Below are positions 17,209 through 25,299 of a stretch of DNA of 59,892 bases, piece by piece. The stretch lies in the NCBI GenBank assembly GCA_025451995.1, contig JANWJE010000054.1, positions 1-59,892 on the forward strand. The letters are read 5' to 3'. The notes under the pieces were generated by a model, which was not told the DNA's origin, made no database searches, and saw only the letters and a program-made list of their open reading frames with translations. Within the stretch, counting starts at the first letter, position 1. Every line of letters starts with the position of its first letter. The translations under genes and the position numbers were made by a program. The stretch comes from Parachlamydiaceae bacterium (GTDB taxonomy: Bacteria > Chlamydiota > Chlamydiia > Chlamydiales > Parachlamydiaceae).

Positions 17209-17382
17209 TTATTCATTTGGTGGTATATGGATAATGGTTGGAGCCTCGTTCTTAGTATAAACAATCCGGGCATAGGCTTGAAGTGTTGTCCATGCTAAAG
17301 CGATGAGGTAGATCGCACTCATTAAAATAAAAAATTTTGTCTGAAGATGCGAGTTTTTAAATGCTTTAATTGCTTGTTTCAT
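17209..17382 (-). CDS. 57-residue single-pass membrane protein
   Basis: A short frame ahead of lysS. It begins MKQAIKAFKNSHLQTKFF, has one membrane segment (FFILMSAIYLIALAWTTLQA), then ARIVYTKNEAPTIIHIPPNE. A basic N-terminus followed by one segment suggests inside-to-outside orientation. It is separated by 17 bp from lysS and by 40 bp from rimO. A hairpin (17392-17412) sits just before its start. Coding is supported by layout and composition, not by a recognised family. Confidence 0.6.
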   Translation of the reverse strand: MKQAIKAFKNSHLQTKFFILMSAIYLIALAWTTLQAYARIVYTKNEAPTIIHIPPNE

Positions 17383-17391
17383 TCCTATGCC

Positions 17392-17412
17392 TATACTGCT
17401 TGTGGCAGTATA
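17392..17412. terminator. hairpin between rimO and the small gene before lysS
   Basis: TATACTGC (17392-17399), 5-base loop, GCAGTATA (17405-17412). It lies 10 bp after the rimO stop on the minus strand. There is no long T-run, so it may be a weak terminator or a structure acting on translation of the small gene that starts at 17382. Confidence 0.5.
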
Positions 17413-17422
17413 ATACTAAAAA

Positions 17423-18853
17423 CTATTTTAGGACTCTACCAATTAAATCATAGTCGGCAACATCGGTAATTTCAACTTGATAGAGTTCTCCAAACGCTTT
17501 CACTTTTCTCCCATCATTGATGATCACTTGGCCATCGATATCGGGACATTGACCCATATGCCTGCCGATCATCAGGAGTTCTGTTTCCGGATGGTATCCT
17601 TCCACAAAGACGGGCATTTTCTTGCCAACCATTTTTTTGAGAAGTTTTTTAACAACCTTCTTTTGGACTTGCATGAGTCTATGATAGCGCTTTTCTTTAA
17701 TCTCTTCAGAGATCTGGTTGGGCAGGGTATCTGCGTGAGATCCGGGCTCTCTTGAAAATTTAAAAATTCCCACGTTATCTAACGGATAGTCTTGGATAAA
17801 TTGGACGAGTTCTTCAAATTGCTCATCGGTTTCTCCCGGAAAACCGACGATAAGACTTGTTCTGATCGAAACATTTGGAATCTCTTTGCGCAACAGGGTG
17901 AGTGTTTTGATGATATCCTCTCTAGATGTCGCGCGGCGCATTGATTTTAACATCGCATCATTAATATGTTGAATGGGCATATCGAGATAGGGGCAAATCC
18001 GTTGATCGCTCTTCATTAAAGCGATCAACTCAGGGGTGATTTCATCTGGATAAAGATAGAGCAATCGGAGCCAAAAAGATGTTTCTATTTTCAACATTTC
18101 TTTTAAAAGGTCCATGAGGGCAGAAAGATTTTTAGACCCTTGATCTTTTCCATAATCCCCTAGATCTTGAGCGATCAAAATAATTTCTTTGACCCCTTGA
18201 TTGAGTAGAAGATTGAATTCCTTAAGAATTTGTTCTTTGCCTTTACTTTTCAGAGGGCCCTTGATTGTGGGAATAATACAATAAGAGCATCGCTTTCGGC
18301 ACCCTTCAGCAATTTTTAAATAGGCAAAGTGTTTTGGCGTTGAAAGACGGCGAGGGACTTCCCCTGCCTCTAGATAACTTCTGGCAGAAGTGATCAGTTC
18401 CCCTTTTTGGGTTGATTGTACAGCTGTTAATATTCCAGTCACATCTCCAGAACCTAGTAAATAATCGATTTGTGGAAAGGCTTTTTTGAGAGGGTCGCTA
18501 TGGGTTTGAACCATGCATCCTGTGACGATTAATTTTGCTGTTTCTTTCCTTTTTGACAACGTCTCATGGACGGCATCCATCGATTCTTGTCTCGAAGCTT
18601 CCAAAAAACCGCAGGTATTGATCACAATATAATCGGCTTCTTCTAATGTGGGTGCGACTTCATAGCCCGCTTGCAACAGAATTCCCAACATCACCTCGCT
18701 ATCGACAAGATTTCTTGGACAACCTAAGCTAATAAAGTTAATTTTATTACCATCGAAACGGACATTCAAACTGCCGTCATTTTCACATGCATGGATGCTT
18801 GCTGTTTCGTTAGCATTGTTCTTTTCTTTTTTCTTATTAATCATTGGCAGCAT
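17423..18853 (-). CDS. rimO: ribosomal protein S12 methylthiotransferase RimO
   Basis: Radical-SAM enzyme that adds a methylthio group to an aspartate of ribosomal protein S12. 476 residues. The UPF0004 domain begins at about 38 with FISLGCPRNLVDSEVMLG, which separates RimO from MiaB; NTCGFLEA holds the second cluster Cys. The radical-SAM cluster is CRKRCSYC, followed by PTIKGPLKSK. A C-terminal TRAM domain runs from about 405 (GKKMPVFVEGYHPETELL). The N-terminal 35 residues are a charged extension not needed for the core. The stop is followed by a hairpin. Confidence 0.95.
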   Translation of the reverse strand: MLPMINKKKEKNNANETASIHACENDGSLNVRFDGNKINFISLGCPRNLVDSEVMLGILLQAGYEVAPTLEEADYIVINTCGFLEASRQESMDAVHETLSKRKETAKLIVTGCMVQTHSDPLKKAFPQIDYLLGSGDVTGILTAVQSTQKGELITSARSYLEAGEVPRRLSTPKHFAYLKIAEGCRKRCSYCIIPTIKGPLKSKGKEQILKEFNLLLNQGVKEIILIAQDLGDYGKDQGSKNLSALMDLLKEMLKIETSFWLRLLYLYPDEITPELIALMKSDQRICPYLDMPIQHINDAMLKSMRRATSREDIIKTLTLLRKEIPNVSIRTSLIVGFPGETDEQFEELVQFIQDYPLDNVGIFKFSREPGSHADTLPNQISEEIKEKRYHRLMQVQKKVVKKLLKKMVGKKMPVFVEGYHPETELLMIGRHMGQCPDIDGQVIINDGRKVKAFGELYQVEITDVADYDLIGRVLK

Positions 18854-18950
18854 GGGCGATTCCTTAAAATTTCTTTTTTTTAAAAATTTTATAATTATAA
18901 AATATTAAATTTCAAGGCTTTTCTTTGGTAGGGTCTTACTAAAATCCTTT

Positions 18951-19055
18951 GCCTGTGCCCGCCTCTCCCCGATTAAATTCGTTGGTTAGAAAGAGAGTGT
19001 TGTAGCAAAAAATCAATTTCCTTCAAAGTCCGATCAGGAAGGGGCGGGCACAGGC
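18951..19055. repeat. GC-rich inverted repeat between rimO and a small secreted-protein gene
   Basis: The arms 18951-18973 and 19033-19055 begin with 13 identical bases (GCCTGTGCCCGCC) and continue with a few mismatches to GAT. The loop is about 59 bp, without a gene. Composition is clearly richer in G and C than the surroundings. A similar GTGCCCG-containing palindrome lies at 24850-24950. It may end transcription of the gene at 19066, or be a mobile palindrome. Confidence 0.6.
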
Positions 19056-19065
19056 ACAGAGCTAA

Positions 19066-19404
19066 TTATCTCGGATAGCCCGGTCTGTAATAGCGTCCAC
19101 TATTATTATAGGAGGCGCTGTCTGGGGGATAATTTGTATTGGGCAGGGGATAATAGGAGTTATAGTAGGGATTTGTCACAGTATGCGTTTCTCTAATTCC
19201 ATATCTTGAGTAGTAGTAATCATTTATTCCCCACCAATCATCCATGTATTCAGGGCTTCGCTGCATATCTTCTAACCCGGGTCTCGTGGGCGGATCTCCA
19301 GCTTCATTCATACGCGTTGTTGTATCTGATTCACTGCGGGGAATAGTGACATAGGCAACGAGTGGTTGGCATAAAAAAAGAGTCGCAAGAAAGACCTTAA
19401 TCAT
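19066..19404 (-). CDS. small secreted Tyr/Pro-rich protein
   Basis: 112 residues with a clear signal peptide (MIKVFLATLFLCQPLVAYV), start supported by GAGG 8 bp upstream. The mature part is rich in Tyr, Asn and Pro and ends with NNSGRYYRPGYPR. Low-complexity surface or envelope protein; no family recognised. The Tyr/Asn/Pro-rich tail is reminiscent of the two Gly/His-rich secreted proteins at 37044 and 41489. Confidence 0.75.
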   Translation of the reverse strand: MIKVFLATLFLCQPLVAYVTIPRSESDTTTRMNEAGDPPTRPGLEDMQRSPEYMDDWWGINDYYYSRYGIRETHTVTNPYYNSYYPLPNTNYPPDSASYNNSGRYYRPGYPR

Positions 19405-19544
19405 AGGGTACCTCTACACCTTGTGTACCATAGAAGTAGAATTTTTTAAATATTTTTCTTGTCAATCTATTAGGAATTAGCAATAAAGGGAATTGAGAGG
19501 GATGTATCTCTCTCGTTTATAAATTTTTAAAGGGGGATTCTATT

Positions 19545-19718
19545 ATGGTTACAAACAAAAACCTAGGGAAAGGGAACGAGCGATGTGGTATTCACAACGG
19601 AGCTGGCCAAAAGTGCAGCGATGGGATATCTTCGAAGCAAGGGGATCAATCATGTAATCGCGATGCTGAGCGTAAAAATGGTCAACTCTACAAAGGGAAT
19701 AAGCGCACTGGGGCATAA
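19545..19718 (+). CDS. 57-residue small basic protein
   Basis: ATG 19545 follows AAAGGGGG by 8 bp, a strong ribosome-binding site. The product starts MVTNKNLGKGNERCGIHNG and ends QLYKGNKRTGA; it is basic, Gly/Asn-rich with three Cys. A perfect 20-bp hairpin follows 8 bp after the stop. Strong start signal plus own terminator argue for a real gene; other frames crossing here lack such signals. Function unknown. Confidence 0.6.
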   Translation: MVTNKNLGKGNERCGIHNGAGQKCSDGISSKQGDQSCNRDAERKNGQLYKGNKRTGA

Positions 19719-19726
19719 TTCTAAAA

Positions 19727-19769
19727 AACACAAGGTTTGGATAAGGTTTCCTTATCCAAACCTTGTGTT
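19727..19769. terminator. perfect 20-bp hairpin after small gene
   Basis: Arm AACACAAGGTTTGGATAAGG (19727-19746), loop TTT, and its exact complement (19750-19769). Unusually long and perfect; only a few A/T follow. Likely ends transcription of the small gene at 19545. Confidence 0.65.
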
Positions 19770-19777
19770 AAACCTTT

Positions 19778-19829
19778 CTAGTGTCTAATTGCGTAAATTC
19801 GTTATCGTATTTTTGCAATTAGACACTAG
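19778..19829. repeat. inverted repeat behind priA
   Basis: CTAGTGTCTAATTGC (19778-19792) and its exact complement (19815-19829) flank a 22-bp AT-rich loop. It begins 1 bp past the priA stop on the minus strand and may serve as its terminator. Together with the previous hairpin it separates the convergent genes. Confidence 0.6.
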
Positions 19830-19830
19830 G

Positions 19831-22074
19831 TTAAAAAAATGTCGAGCTCGGATCGATATCGATAAAGATTTTAATATCCTTTGGCCAAGAAATTGAGTGT
19901 TGGATATCGCGTATCGCCTGATTCAAAGAATACATCGTAGGCCCACGAATTAAGAATTGATAGCGAAAGCGATCTTTAATTTTTTTGTAACCAGAAGGTG
20001 AGACAGGATGTAATTCAAAATCAGAAGGAAGAGTTTCGACCAGCTTGCTTCTGAGGTTTGCAGCAATATTTTCAGTGATGGTCTGATGATCTCCCGAAAG
20101 AAGAATTTTTGCCATTCGGCAAAAAGGGGGGTATCGAAAATGTTTTCTCACTTCGATTTCTTCCTGAAAAAAAGCGATATAATCTTGCTGCGCTGCATGG
20201 CGAATAGTCGCATTACCCGGCATTGTCGTTTGAATAATCACCTCTCCAGGGATGACTCCTCTTCCCGATCTCCCCGCCACTTGAGTGATTAATTGAAACA
20301 CATTTTCAGAAACGCGAAAATCTGGAATCATGAGACCTGCATCGCTATTAAGGACTCCCACAAGGGTCACCTCGGGGAAATGGAGCCCTTTCGCAATCAT
20401 TTGTGTCCCTATTAACACATCTGCTTTTCCACTTCCAAATTCACGTAAAATTTTTTGATGGCTTCCCTTATGTTTGGTTGTATCGGCATCTATTCGCAAT
20501 GTTCTAACTTTTGGAAAGATTGCATGAAGGGCTCTTTCGATCTGTTCTGTCCCAACCCCTCTAAATTTTAAAGGGCTTTTTCCACGGCAACTGGGGCATT
20601 CTTTAGGGGGAGGAGAGTAATTAAAGGAGCATAGATGGCACGTGAGACAATTTTCATTGAGATGAAAAGTCATTGGTAAATCGCAATGGGAGCATTTAAT
20701 CGATTGGCCACACTCTTGACAAAGAAGGACAGTATGGTAACCTCTGCGATTTAAGAATAAAATGGTTTGCTCCCCTTGGTCTATTCGTTTTTCTATCCCC
20801 GATAGCAGTTTTTCTGAAAAATTTGTCCATCCTTTTGCTTTTTCAAATTCTCCTTTCATATCGACAACAGTGACTTGGGGAAGTGCGGCAGTTTCTGCCC
20901 TTTGATTTAATACACTAAGAATATACTTTCCGGAAGCAGCATTATAATAGCTTTCTAGGCTAGGTGTTGCGCTTCCTAAGATGACAGTGCTGTTTGTCAG
21001 TTTTCCTCGCATCACCGCGACATCGCGCGCTTGATAACAAGGTGAAAGTTCGTTTTGTTTGTACGATTGCTCATGTTCCTCGTCGACGATAATGAGCCCT
21101 AAATCGACAACTGGACTGAAAATTGCTGAGCGGGCGCCAATGACGATTTTTGCATTGCCAGAGCGAATCTGTTGCCATTCGTCATGCCTCTCTCCATCGC
21201 TTAATCGATGATGTAAAATGGCGATACGCTCTTTAAAACGACATCGAAATCTTTCTATTGTTTGCGCTGTAAGAGAGATTTCAGGGACCATCATGATGGC
21301 TCCTTTTCCCTGTTTTAAAGCGCTATCAATGGACTGAAGGTAAATTTCTGTTTTGCCGCTTCCGGTAATGCCGTATAGCAAATGTGTTTGAAAGAGAGTG
21401 TCATTCAGACTGGATTGAATTTTTTTTAAGGCAAGCGATTGACACTCATTAAGTGTTTTGGGTCCCGACATGAAATATTCTTCATTGATCAGGGGCGATC
21501 GATCAATCTTGACATTCTCTAAAATGAGAAGACCCTTTTTTGCTAAAGTATCGACGACTCCTCTCGATCCTTTTGTTTCCTCTAAGAGTTTTGAAAGAAA
21601 AATTCCTTTTTTTACTTTTAACATCGCATCTAAGATTAACGCTTGAGCAGGCTTTGTCGCCCTCAAAGTGATGCACATCTCTATCAGCTCTTCTCTTGTT
21701 TTTCCCCTCATCACAAACAATTGTTCTTTATGTTTCATTCCCTTTCTAATTGATGGAGGAAGCAAAAGTCGAAAGACATCTCGCAATGGAGAACAATAAT
21801 AACGAGCAATCCATAATGCGAGCTGAAATAAATCTCGAGTAATAAGTGGAGAGTCCGAAAGAATATTTCCAATCGGTTTAATATTTGGGAAAGGGCTTTT
21901 ATCCTTGAGGTCAATGACATACCCCTTTTTCATCGCTCCTCGCATGGGCACCTCAACTCTACTGCCGATGTGGATTAAAGATATTTTTTCGGTAGTAATG
22001 CCATAATCGAGGCTTTTATTGATAGCAACATCTAAGACAACTGTTGCTATTCCTGCAAATATTTCATTCATCAC
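19831..22074 (-). CDS. priA: primosomal protein N' (PriA helicase)
   Basis: Restarts collapsed replication forks. 747 residues. An N-terminal 3'-DNA-binding domain (VLDVAINKSLDYGI...GSRVEVPMRG) is followed by a helicase core with GITGSGKTEIYL (Walker A, about 240-250), IIVDEEHEQSYKQ (DEEH box) and LGSATPSLESY. The zinc-binding insertion has eight Cys: CQECGQSIKCSHC, CLTCHLC and CPSCRGK. GTQMIAKGLHFPEV and QVAGRSGRG are the late helicase motifs. It starts 5 bp after the stop of the upstream hypothetical gene, so the two form an operon. Confidence 0.96.
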   Translation of the reverse strand: MMNEIFAGIATVVLDVAINKSLDYGITTEKISLIHIGSRVEVPMRGAMKKGYVIDLKDKSPFPNIKPIGNILSDSPLITRDLFQLALWIARYYCSPLRDVFRLLLPPSIRKGMKHKEQLFVMRGKTREELIEMCITLRATKPAQALILDAMLKVKKGIFLSKLLEETKGSRGVVDTLAKKGLLILENVKIDRSPLINEEYFMSGPKTLNECQSLALKKIQSSLNDTLFQTHLLYGITGSGKTEIYLQSIDSALKQGKGAIMMVPEISLTAQTIERFRCRFKERIAILHHRLSDGERHDEWQQIRSGNAKIVIGARSAIFSPVVDLGLIIVDEEHEQSYKQNELSPCYQARDVAVMRGKLTNSTVILGSATPSLESYYNAASGKYILSVLNQRAETAALPQVTVVDMKGEFEKAKGWTNFSEKLLSGIEKRIDQGEQTILFLNRRGYHTVLLCQECGQSIKCSHCDLPMTFHLNENCLTCHLCSFNYSPPPKECPSCRGKSPLKFRGVGTEQIERALHAIFPKVRTLRIDADTTKHKGSHQKILREFGSGKADVLIGTQMIAKGLHFPEVTLVGVLNSDAGLMIPDFRVSENVFQLITQVAGRSGRGVIPGEVIIQTTMPGNATIRHAAQQDYIAFFQEEIEVRKHFRYPPFCRMAKILLSGDHQTITENIAANLRSKLVETLPSDFELHPVSPSGYKKIKDRFRYQFLIRGPTMYSLNQAIRDIQHSISWPKDIKIFIDIDPSSTFF

Positions 22075-22079
22075 TCACC

Positions 22080-22964
22080 TCACGCACTTACTCGTGTGTC
22101 ACTGCCTGATGACCTCAATTCATTGCAGATAGCTCTCCACAGGAGCGGTTTTAACTGAGGTTCCTTTAAGTACAAAGAGAGGTTTGAAAGAAGTAAAAGA
22201 GGTGTTTGATTAAAGTAGTGTTTTCCTTCTTGCGGGACTTCGCGATACCCTTCCATGAGTTCGGGATGAAGATAGAAATCATAGTCGCAAGCAATCATTA
22301 ATTTTAATGAGGATGAAGTTAAAATGTCTTTCCATCCCGCCTCTTTTTTTATCTTATCAATGGGAAGGACAACAGCCGGGGAAAAACGAAGAGTCATTGC
22401 CTTAGCAATATTTTTTAAAAACAAAAGCTCTCTTTCTTGTTCATTAAATGATAAAATGATGATTTGATAGTCATTTTTTTGTTGAAGCCAAGTTTCCTTA
22501 TTTCTTTTGGCTATGCGATCGCAAGGGACTATTTTGCATAGTGGCCAATCGTTAAAAAGAGATTGGCATAGGTTCCACCATGATTGCAGATCGATTTTGG
22601 CTGGGGTGGCGCTCGTTTCTAAAATAAATTGTTTGGCGGTTTTAGTCGCTGCAATTTCTGTTAAAAATGGAGCACTTGCTGCCTGCGGGACAATGTCCGT
22701 CTGGTTTTGCTCCTTATTCTTAGTTAGGGCCTCTCGAGCTATAGCTCCGCGCTCAGTTTTTTCTTTTTGAGGTTCTTCTTTTATTCTAGAAACGGCGGTT
22801 GAAGGCGATAAATTGACGCAATCTTTTGAGCCATAATCGCTAATAATCGGGGGTGCCTTCACCTTTTGGGAATGTTCACCCCCGATTGTTAGCGATTCTA
22901 ACTCAAAATCTTGCATCACTTTATCGCCTTGAACTGCCGTTTCTAGGTTTAATAGGGTTTTCAT
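22080..22964 (-). CDS. hypothetical protein upstream of priA, N-terminus encoded by a palindrome
   Basis: 294 residues, soluble. Residues about 7-60 are encoded by an imperfect 68+68-bp palindrome; residues about 60-125 are a low-complexity Lys/Glu/Gln region; a compact domain follows from about 120 (LQSWWNLCQSLFNDWPLCKIVP) to the end (LLWRAICNELRSSG). The C-terminal domain keeps patterned hydrophobic residues (LMIACDYDFYLHPELM) and is probably the conserved part. Position beside priA recalls the hypothetical gene CT779 near priA in C. trachomatis, but homology is not shown. Function unknown. Confidence 0.75.
   Translation of the reverse strand: MKTLLNLETAVQGDKVMQDFELESLTIGGEHSQKVKAPPIISDYGSKDCVNLSPSTAVSRIKEEPQKEKTERGAIAREALTKNKEQNQTDIVPQAASAPFLTEIAATKTAKQFILETSATPAKIDLQSWWNLCQSLFNDWPLCKIVPCDRIAKRNKETWLQQKNDYQIIILSFNEQERELLFLKNIAKAMTLRFSPAVVLPIDKIKKEAGWKDILTSSSLKLMIACDYDFYLHPELMEGYREVPQEGKHYFNQTPLLLLSNLSLYLKEPQLKPLLWRAICNELRSSGSDTRVSA
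22786..22946. repeat. 161-bp palindrome inside a coding region
   Basis: Left arm 22786-22853 and right arm 22879-22946 are each 68 bp and align without gaps, at about 80% identity by eye. Both start CTAGAAACGGC and include GGCGATAAA, TTTTGAG, AATCGCTAA and AATCGGGGG. The loop is 25 bp. The element lies wholly inside the first quarter of the hypothetical gene at 22080-22964 and leaves its frame open. This gapless symmetry is not expected from selection on protein sequence. Confidence 0.85.
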
Positions 22965-22970
22965 CTAACT

Positions 22971-23010
22971 AGTACGCTGTAAAGATTAAATTCAATCTTT
23001 ACAGTGTACT
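22971..23010. terminator. hairpin across the mnmG stop codon
   Basis: AGTACGCTGTAAAGATT (22971-22987) and its complement with one mismatch (22994-23010), loop 6 bp. It includes the mnmG stop codon. Probably a terminator or attenuating hairpin between mnmG and the downstream hypothetical-priA pair. Confidence 0.65.
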
Positions 23011-24821
23011 AACGCGATCATTAATATCGAAATGTCAGCCGGCGAAACCCCTGAAATTCTTTGAGCTTGACCCACTGTTCTGGGCGAATGTTTACTCAAT
23101 TTTTGGATGGCTTCAGTGCGAAGTCCTTTAACAAGGGTATAATTAAAGGCTTCCGGGATGAGTAAATGCTCAACATGCGATAACTTAGCGACCTCTTGAG
23201 TTTGCCTATCGATATACCCGGCATATTTTAAGTTGAGCTCAATTTGAAAATTAATTTCTTGTCCAAAATCTTTGATTGATTCCGGATAATATGCAAGTAA
23301 GGAAGCATAACTATTTTCTGGGCGGCAAAGGAGCTGGGCAAGGGTATATCCCTTTCCATCCACCTGTTTATAAATTTTAGTTAGCCGCTTGCTTTCCTCT
23401 TCAATCGCTTCTTTTTTATAAATCACCTTTTGATAGCGGTCTGCATCGATGATGCCGGCCGCATAGCCGTGATGGCGCAGCCTCAAGTCTGCATTATCTT
23501 GCCTTAACAATAAGCGGTGTTCCGCCCTGCTTGTAAACATGCGATAAGGCTCGTCCAAACCCTTTGTCACAAGATCGTCGATCATCACGCCGATATAGGC
23601 TTCGGAGCGCTGTAAAATCAGAGGAGGCTTTCCCATGACCTTATAAGCGGCATTGATTCCGGCAATAAGCCCTTGGCCGGCTGCTTCTTCATACCCCGAT
23701 GTGCCATTGATTTGGCCGGCTAAAAATAAGCCTTCAATCTTTTTGCACTCTAATGAGGAATTGATTTGGCCGCTAATGACATAATCATATTCGATAGCAT
23801 AAGCCGGCCGCATAATTTCAGCATCCTTAAGCGCTGGAATACTCTGAATAAAACGCATTTGAACGTCAAAGGGAAGGGAAGAAGAAACCCCATTGACATA
23901 TACTTCCTCTGTTTGAAGACCTTCGGGTTCTAAAAAGATTTGATGTCTTTCTTTGTCTGCGAATCGGACCACTTTATCTTCAATCGATGGGCAATAGCGC
24001 GGCCCAATCCCTGTGATTTTTCCGGAATACATCGGAGAGCGATGAATATTTTCCAAAATAATTTTTTTTGTTTCTTCTGTAGTGTAGGTGATGTGACAAG
24101 AGACTTGAGGTAATCGAGGAATCCCTTCATCATCAAAAGAGAATGTGACTCCGGGGTCTCCCGGCTGCTCTTCTGTTAATTGATAATTGATAGAGCGTTT
24201 GTTAATTCTAGGAGGGGTTCCTGTTTTAAGCCTGCCTAATTTTAAGCCATATTTTTCTAGGCTAGCCGATAGTCCAACTGAGGGCTGGTCTCCGGCTCTT
24301 CCACCGGAGTAATTCGTTTCTCCGATATGCAAGAGGCCGCGCAAAAAAGTTCCTGAGGAAAGGACTATGGTTGAGCAATGATAAAGAATCCCTTCTTTGG
24401 TAACGACTGCAGAAACCTTATCATTGACAATCAAAATATCTTCGATCGTTCCCTGTTTGATTTCTAAATGGGGAGTCTTTTCTAGGCGATGTTTCATTTC
24501 AATCTGATAGGCCATCTTATCAGCCTGGGCTCTTGGCGCCCAAACGGCAGGACCTTTTGTGGCATTTAGCATGCGATATTGAATGCCAGTGATATTTGTC
24601 ACTTTTCCCATCAAGCCGCCTAAGGCATCGATCTCAAGAACAATGTGCCCTTTTGCTATCCCGCCAATAGCTGGATTACAACTCATTTTGGCAATTGTAT
24701 CTAAATTCATTGTGAGCAGGAGGGTGCGCAATCCCATGCGGGCTGAGGCATGAGCCGCCTCGCATCCTGCATGACCGGCTCCTATAACGATGACATCATA
24801 ATGGGTTGGATATTTCCACAT
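22992..24821 (-). CDS. mnmG: tRNA uridine-34 carboxymethylaminomethyl synthesis protein MnmG
   Basis: Flavoprotein that, with MnmE, installs the cmnm5 group on wobble uridine 34. 609 residues. FAD Rossmann motif GAGHAGCEAAHASARMG at 14-30, SCNPAIGGIAKGH (47-59), then RLKTGTPPR and the catalytic Cys in IGPRYCPSIEDK, all typical of MnmG. The C-terminal helical part (VEHLLIPEAFNY, RISGVSPADISIL) is the MnmE/tRNA-binding end. In this window mnmA, which acts on the same wobble base, lies at 46.3 kb. The gene is also known as gidA. Confidence 0.97.
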   Translation of the reverse strand: MWKYPTHYDVIVIGAGHAGCEAAHASARMGLRTLLLTMNLDTIAKMSCNPAIGGIAKGHIVLEIDALGGLMGKVTNITGIQYRMLNATKGPAVWAPRAQADKMAYQIEMKHRLEKTPHLEIKQGTIEDILIVNDKVSAVVTKEGILYHCSTIVLSSGTFLRGLLHIGETNYSGGRAGDQPSVGLSASLEKYGLKLGRLKTGTPPRINKRSINYQLTEEQPGDPGVTFSFDDEGIPRLPQVSCHITYTTEETKKIILENIHRSPMYSGKITGIGPRYCPSIEDKVVRFADKERHQIFLEPEGLQTEEVYVNGVSSSLPFDVQMRFIQSIPALKDAEIMRPAYAIEYDYVISGQINSSLECKKIEGLFLAGQINGTSGYEEAAGQGLIAGINAAYKVMGKPPLILQRSEAYIGVMIDDLVTKGLDEPYRMFTSRAEHRLLLRQDNADLRLRHHGYAAGIIDADRYQKVIYKKEAIEEESKRLTKIYKQVDGKGYTLAQLLCRPENSYASLLAYYPESIKDFGQEINFQIELNLKYAGYIDRQTQEVAKLSHVEHLLIPEAFNYTLVKGLRTEAIQKLSKHSPRTVGQAQRISGVSPADISILMIALVHCKD

Positions 24822-24849
24822 AGTTTGGAGAATAATAGATAAAAAAAAT

Positions 24850-24950
24850 CATTCGCGCCCGTGCTCGTGCCCGTGTCCCTGCCCGAAAATAGAAAAAATC
24901 AGGCACGAGGACGGTTAGAGGGTAAAGGGCACGAGCAAAGGGCGCGAATG
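24850..24950. repeat. GC-rich imperfect palindrome upstream of mnmG
   Basis: CATTCGCGCCCGTGCTCGTGCCC (24850-24872) pairs with GGGCACGAGC and GGGCGCGAATG (24927-24950) with one extra base. The interior keeps partial symmetry. It lies between the start of mnmG and the end of the very small ribosomal-type gene, and could terminate the latter. Composition and the GTGCCCG words resemble the palindrome at 18951. Confidence 0.6.
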
Positions 24951-24971
24951 CTTAATTCCTAATATTACCTT

Positions 24972-25061
24972 TTAATTGCTCTTGTGCCGATCTCTTCGGC
25001 TGCGCTTCTTGCGCTTATGCTTCGCAATTTTGTATTTGCGCTTCTTTTTTACAGAAGACAT
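24972..25061 (-). CDS. AURKAIP1/COX24-type very small basic ribosomal protein
   Basis: 29 residues, nearly all Lys, Arg and His: MSSVKKKRKYKIAKHK followed by RKKRSRRDRHKSN. The SVKKKRKxKIxKHKxxK pattern is that of the AURKAIP1/COX24 domain family, tiny ribosome-associated proteins found in several bacterial phyla and mitochondria. ATG follows GTGGAGAAACT, a good ribosome-binding site. It stands alone between mnmG and a divergent gene. Confidence 0.85.
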   Translation of the reverse strand: MSSVKKKRKYKIAKHKRKKRSRRDRHKSN

Positions 25062-25212
25062 AGTTTCTCCACTTACTTATATAGATTCTAGAAATAGAAA
25101 TATCTTATTAAAATAGCGAAAAAAAGTAAAGAAGTCTCTTTTGTTAATCATGCCAATGTTGTAAATAGGAATTATACCTCTGATGTAAAACTGGCATTTG
25201 CTAATGAGAGGT

Positions 25213-25281
25213 ATACCGAAACAACTTCAACATTTGGCTTTCGCGCAGCTCAAAAACCAAATTTTGAAATTGTTTCGGTAT
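25213..25281. repeat. palindromic repeat related to the recQ 3' element
   Basis: ATACCGAAACAACTTCAAC (left, from 25213) and TTGAAATTGTTTCGGTAT (right, to 25281) form 29-bp arms with about three mismatches. The right arm with its flank (GCTCAAAAACCAAATTTTGA from 25248) repeats 10851-10884 almost exactly. A further small inverted repeat (TATACCTCT/AGAGGTATA) lies just upstream. The element ends 10 bp before the ribosome-binding site of the next gene. Confidence 0.75.
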
Positions 25282-25299
25282 ATAAAAAGGAGAGAAAAA

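Noticed and set aside
17191-17209. TAGACCTCTTTC before lysS taken as an end of the 166-bp palindrome
   Set aside because: On the minus strand this is simply the ribosome-binding site AAAGAGG plus spacer; similarity to the element end is too short (gatB has the same word before its start).
19585-19788. 67-codon plus-strand frame overlapping the 57-residue gene
   Set aside because: No ribosome-binding site, and it runs through the perfect terminator hairpin; the frame at 19545 is better supported.
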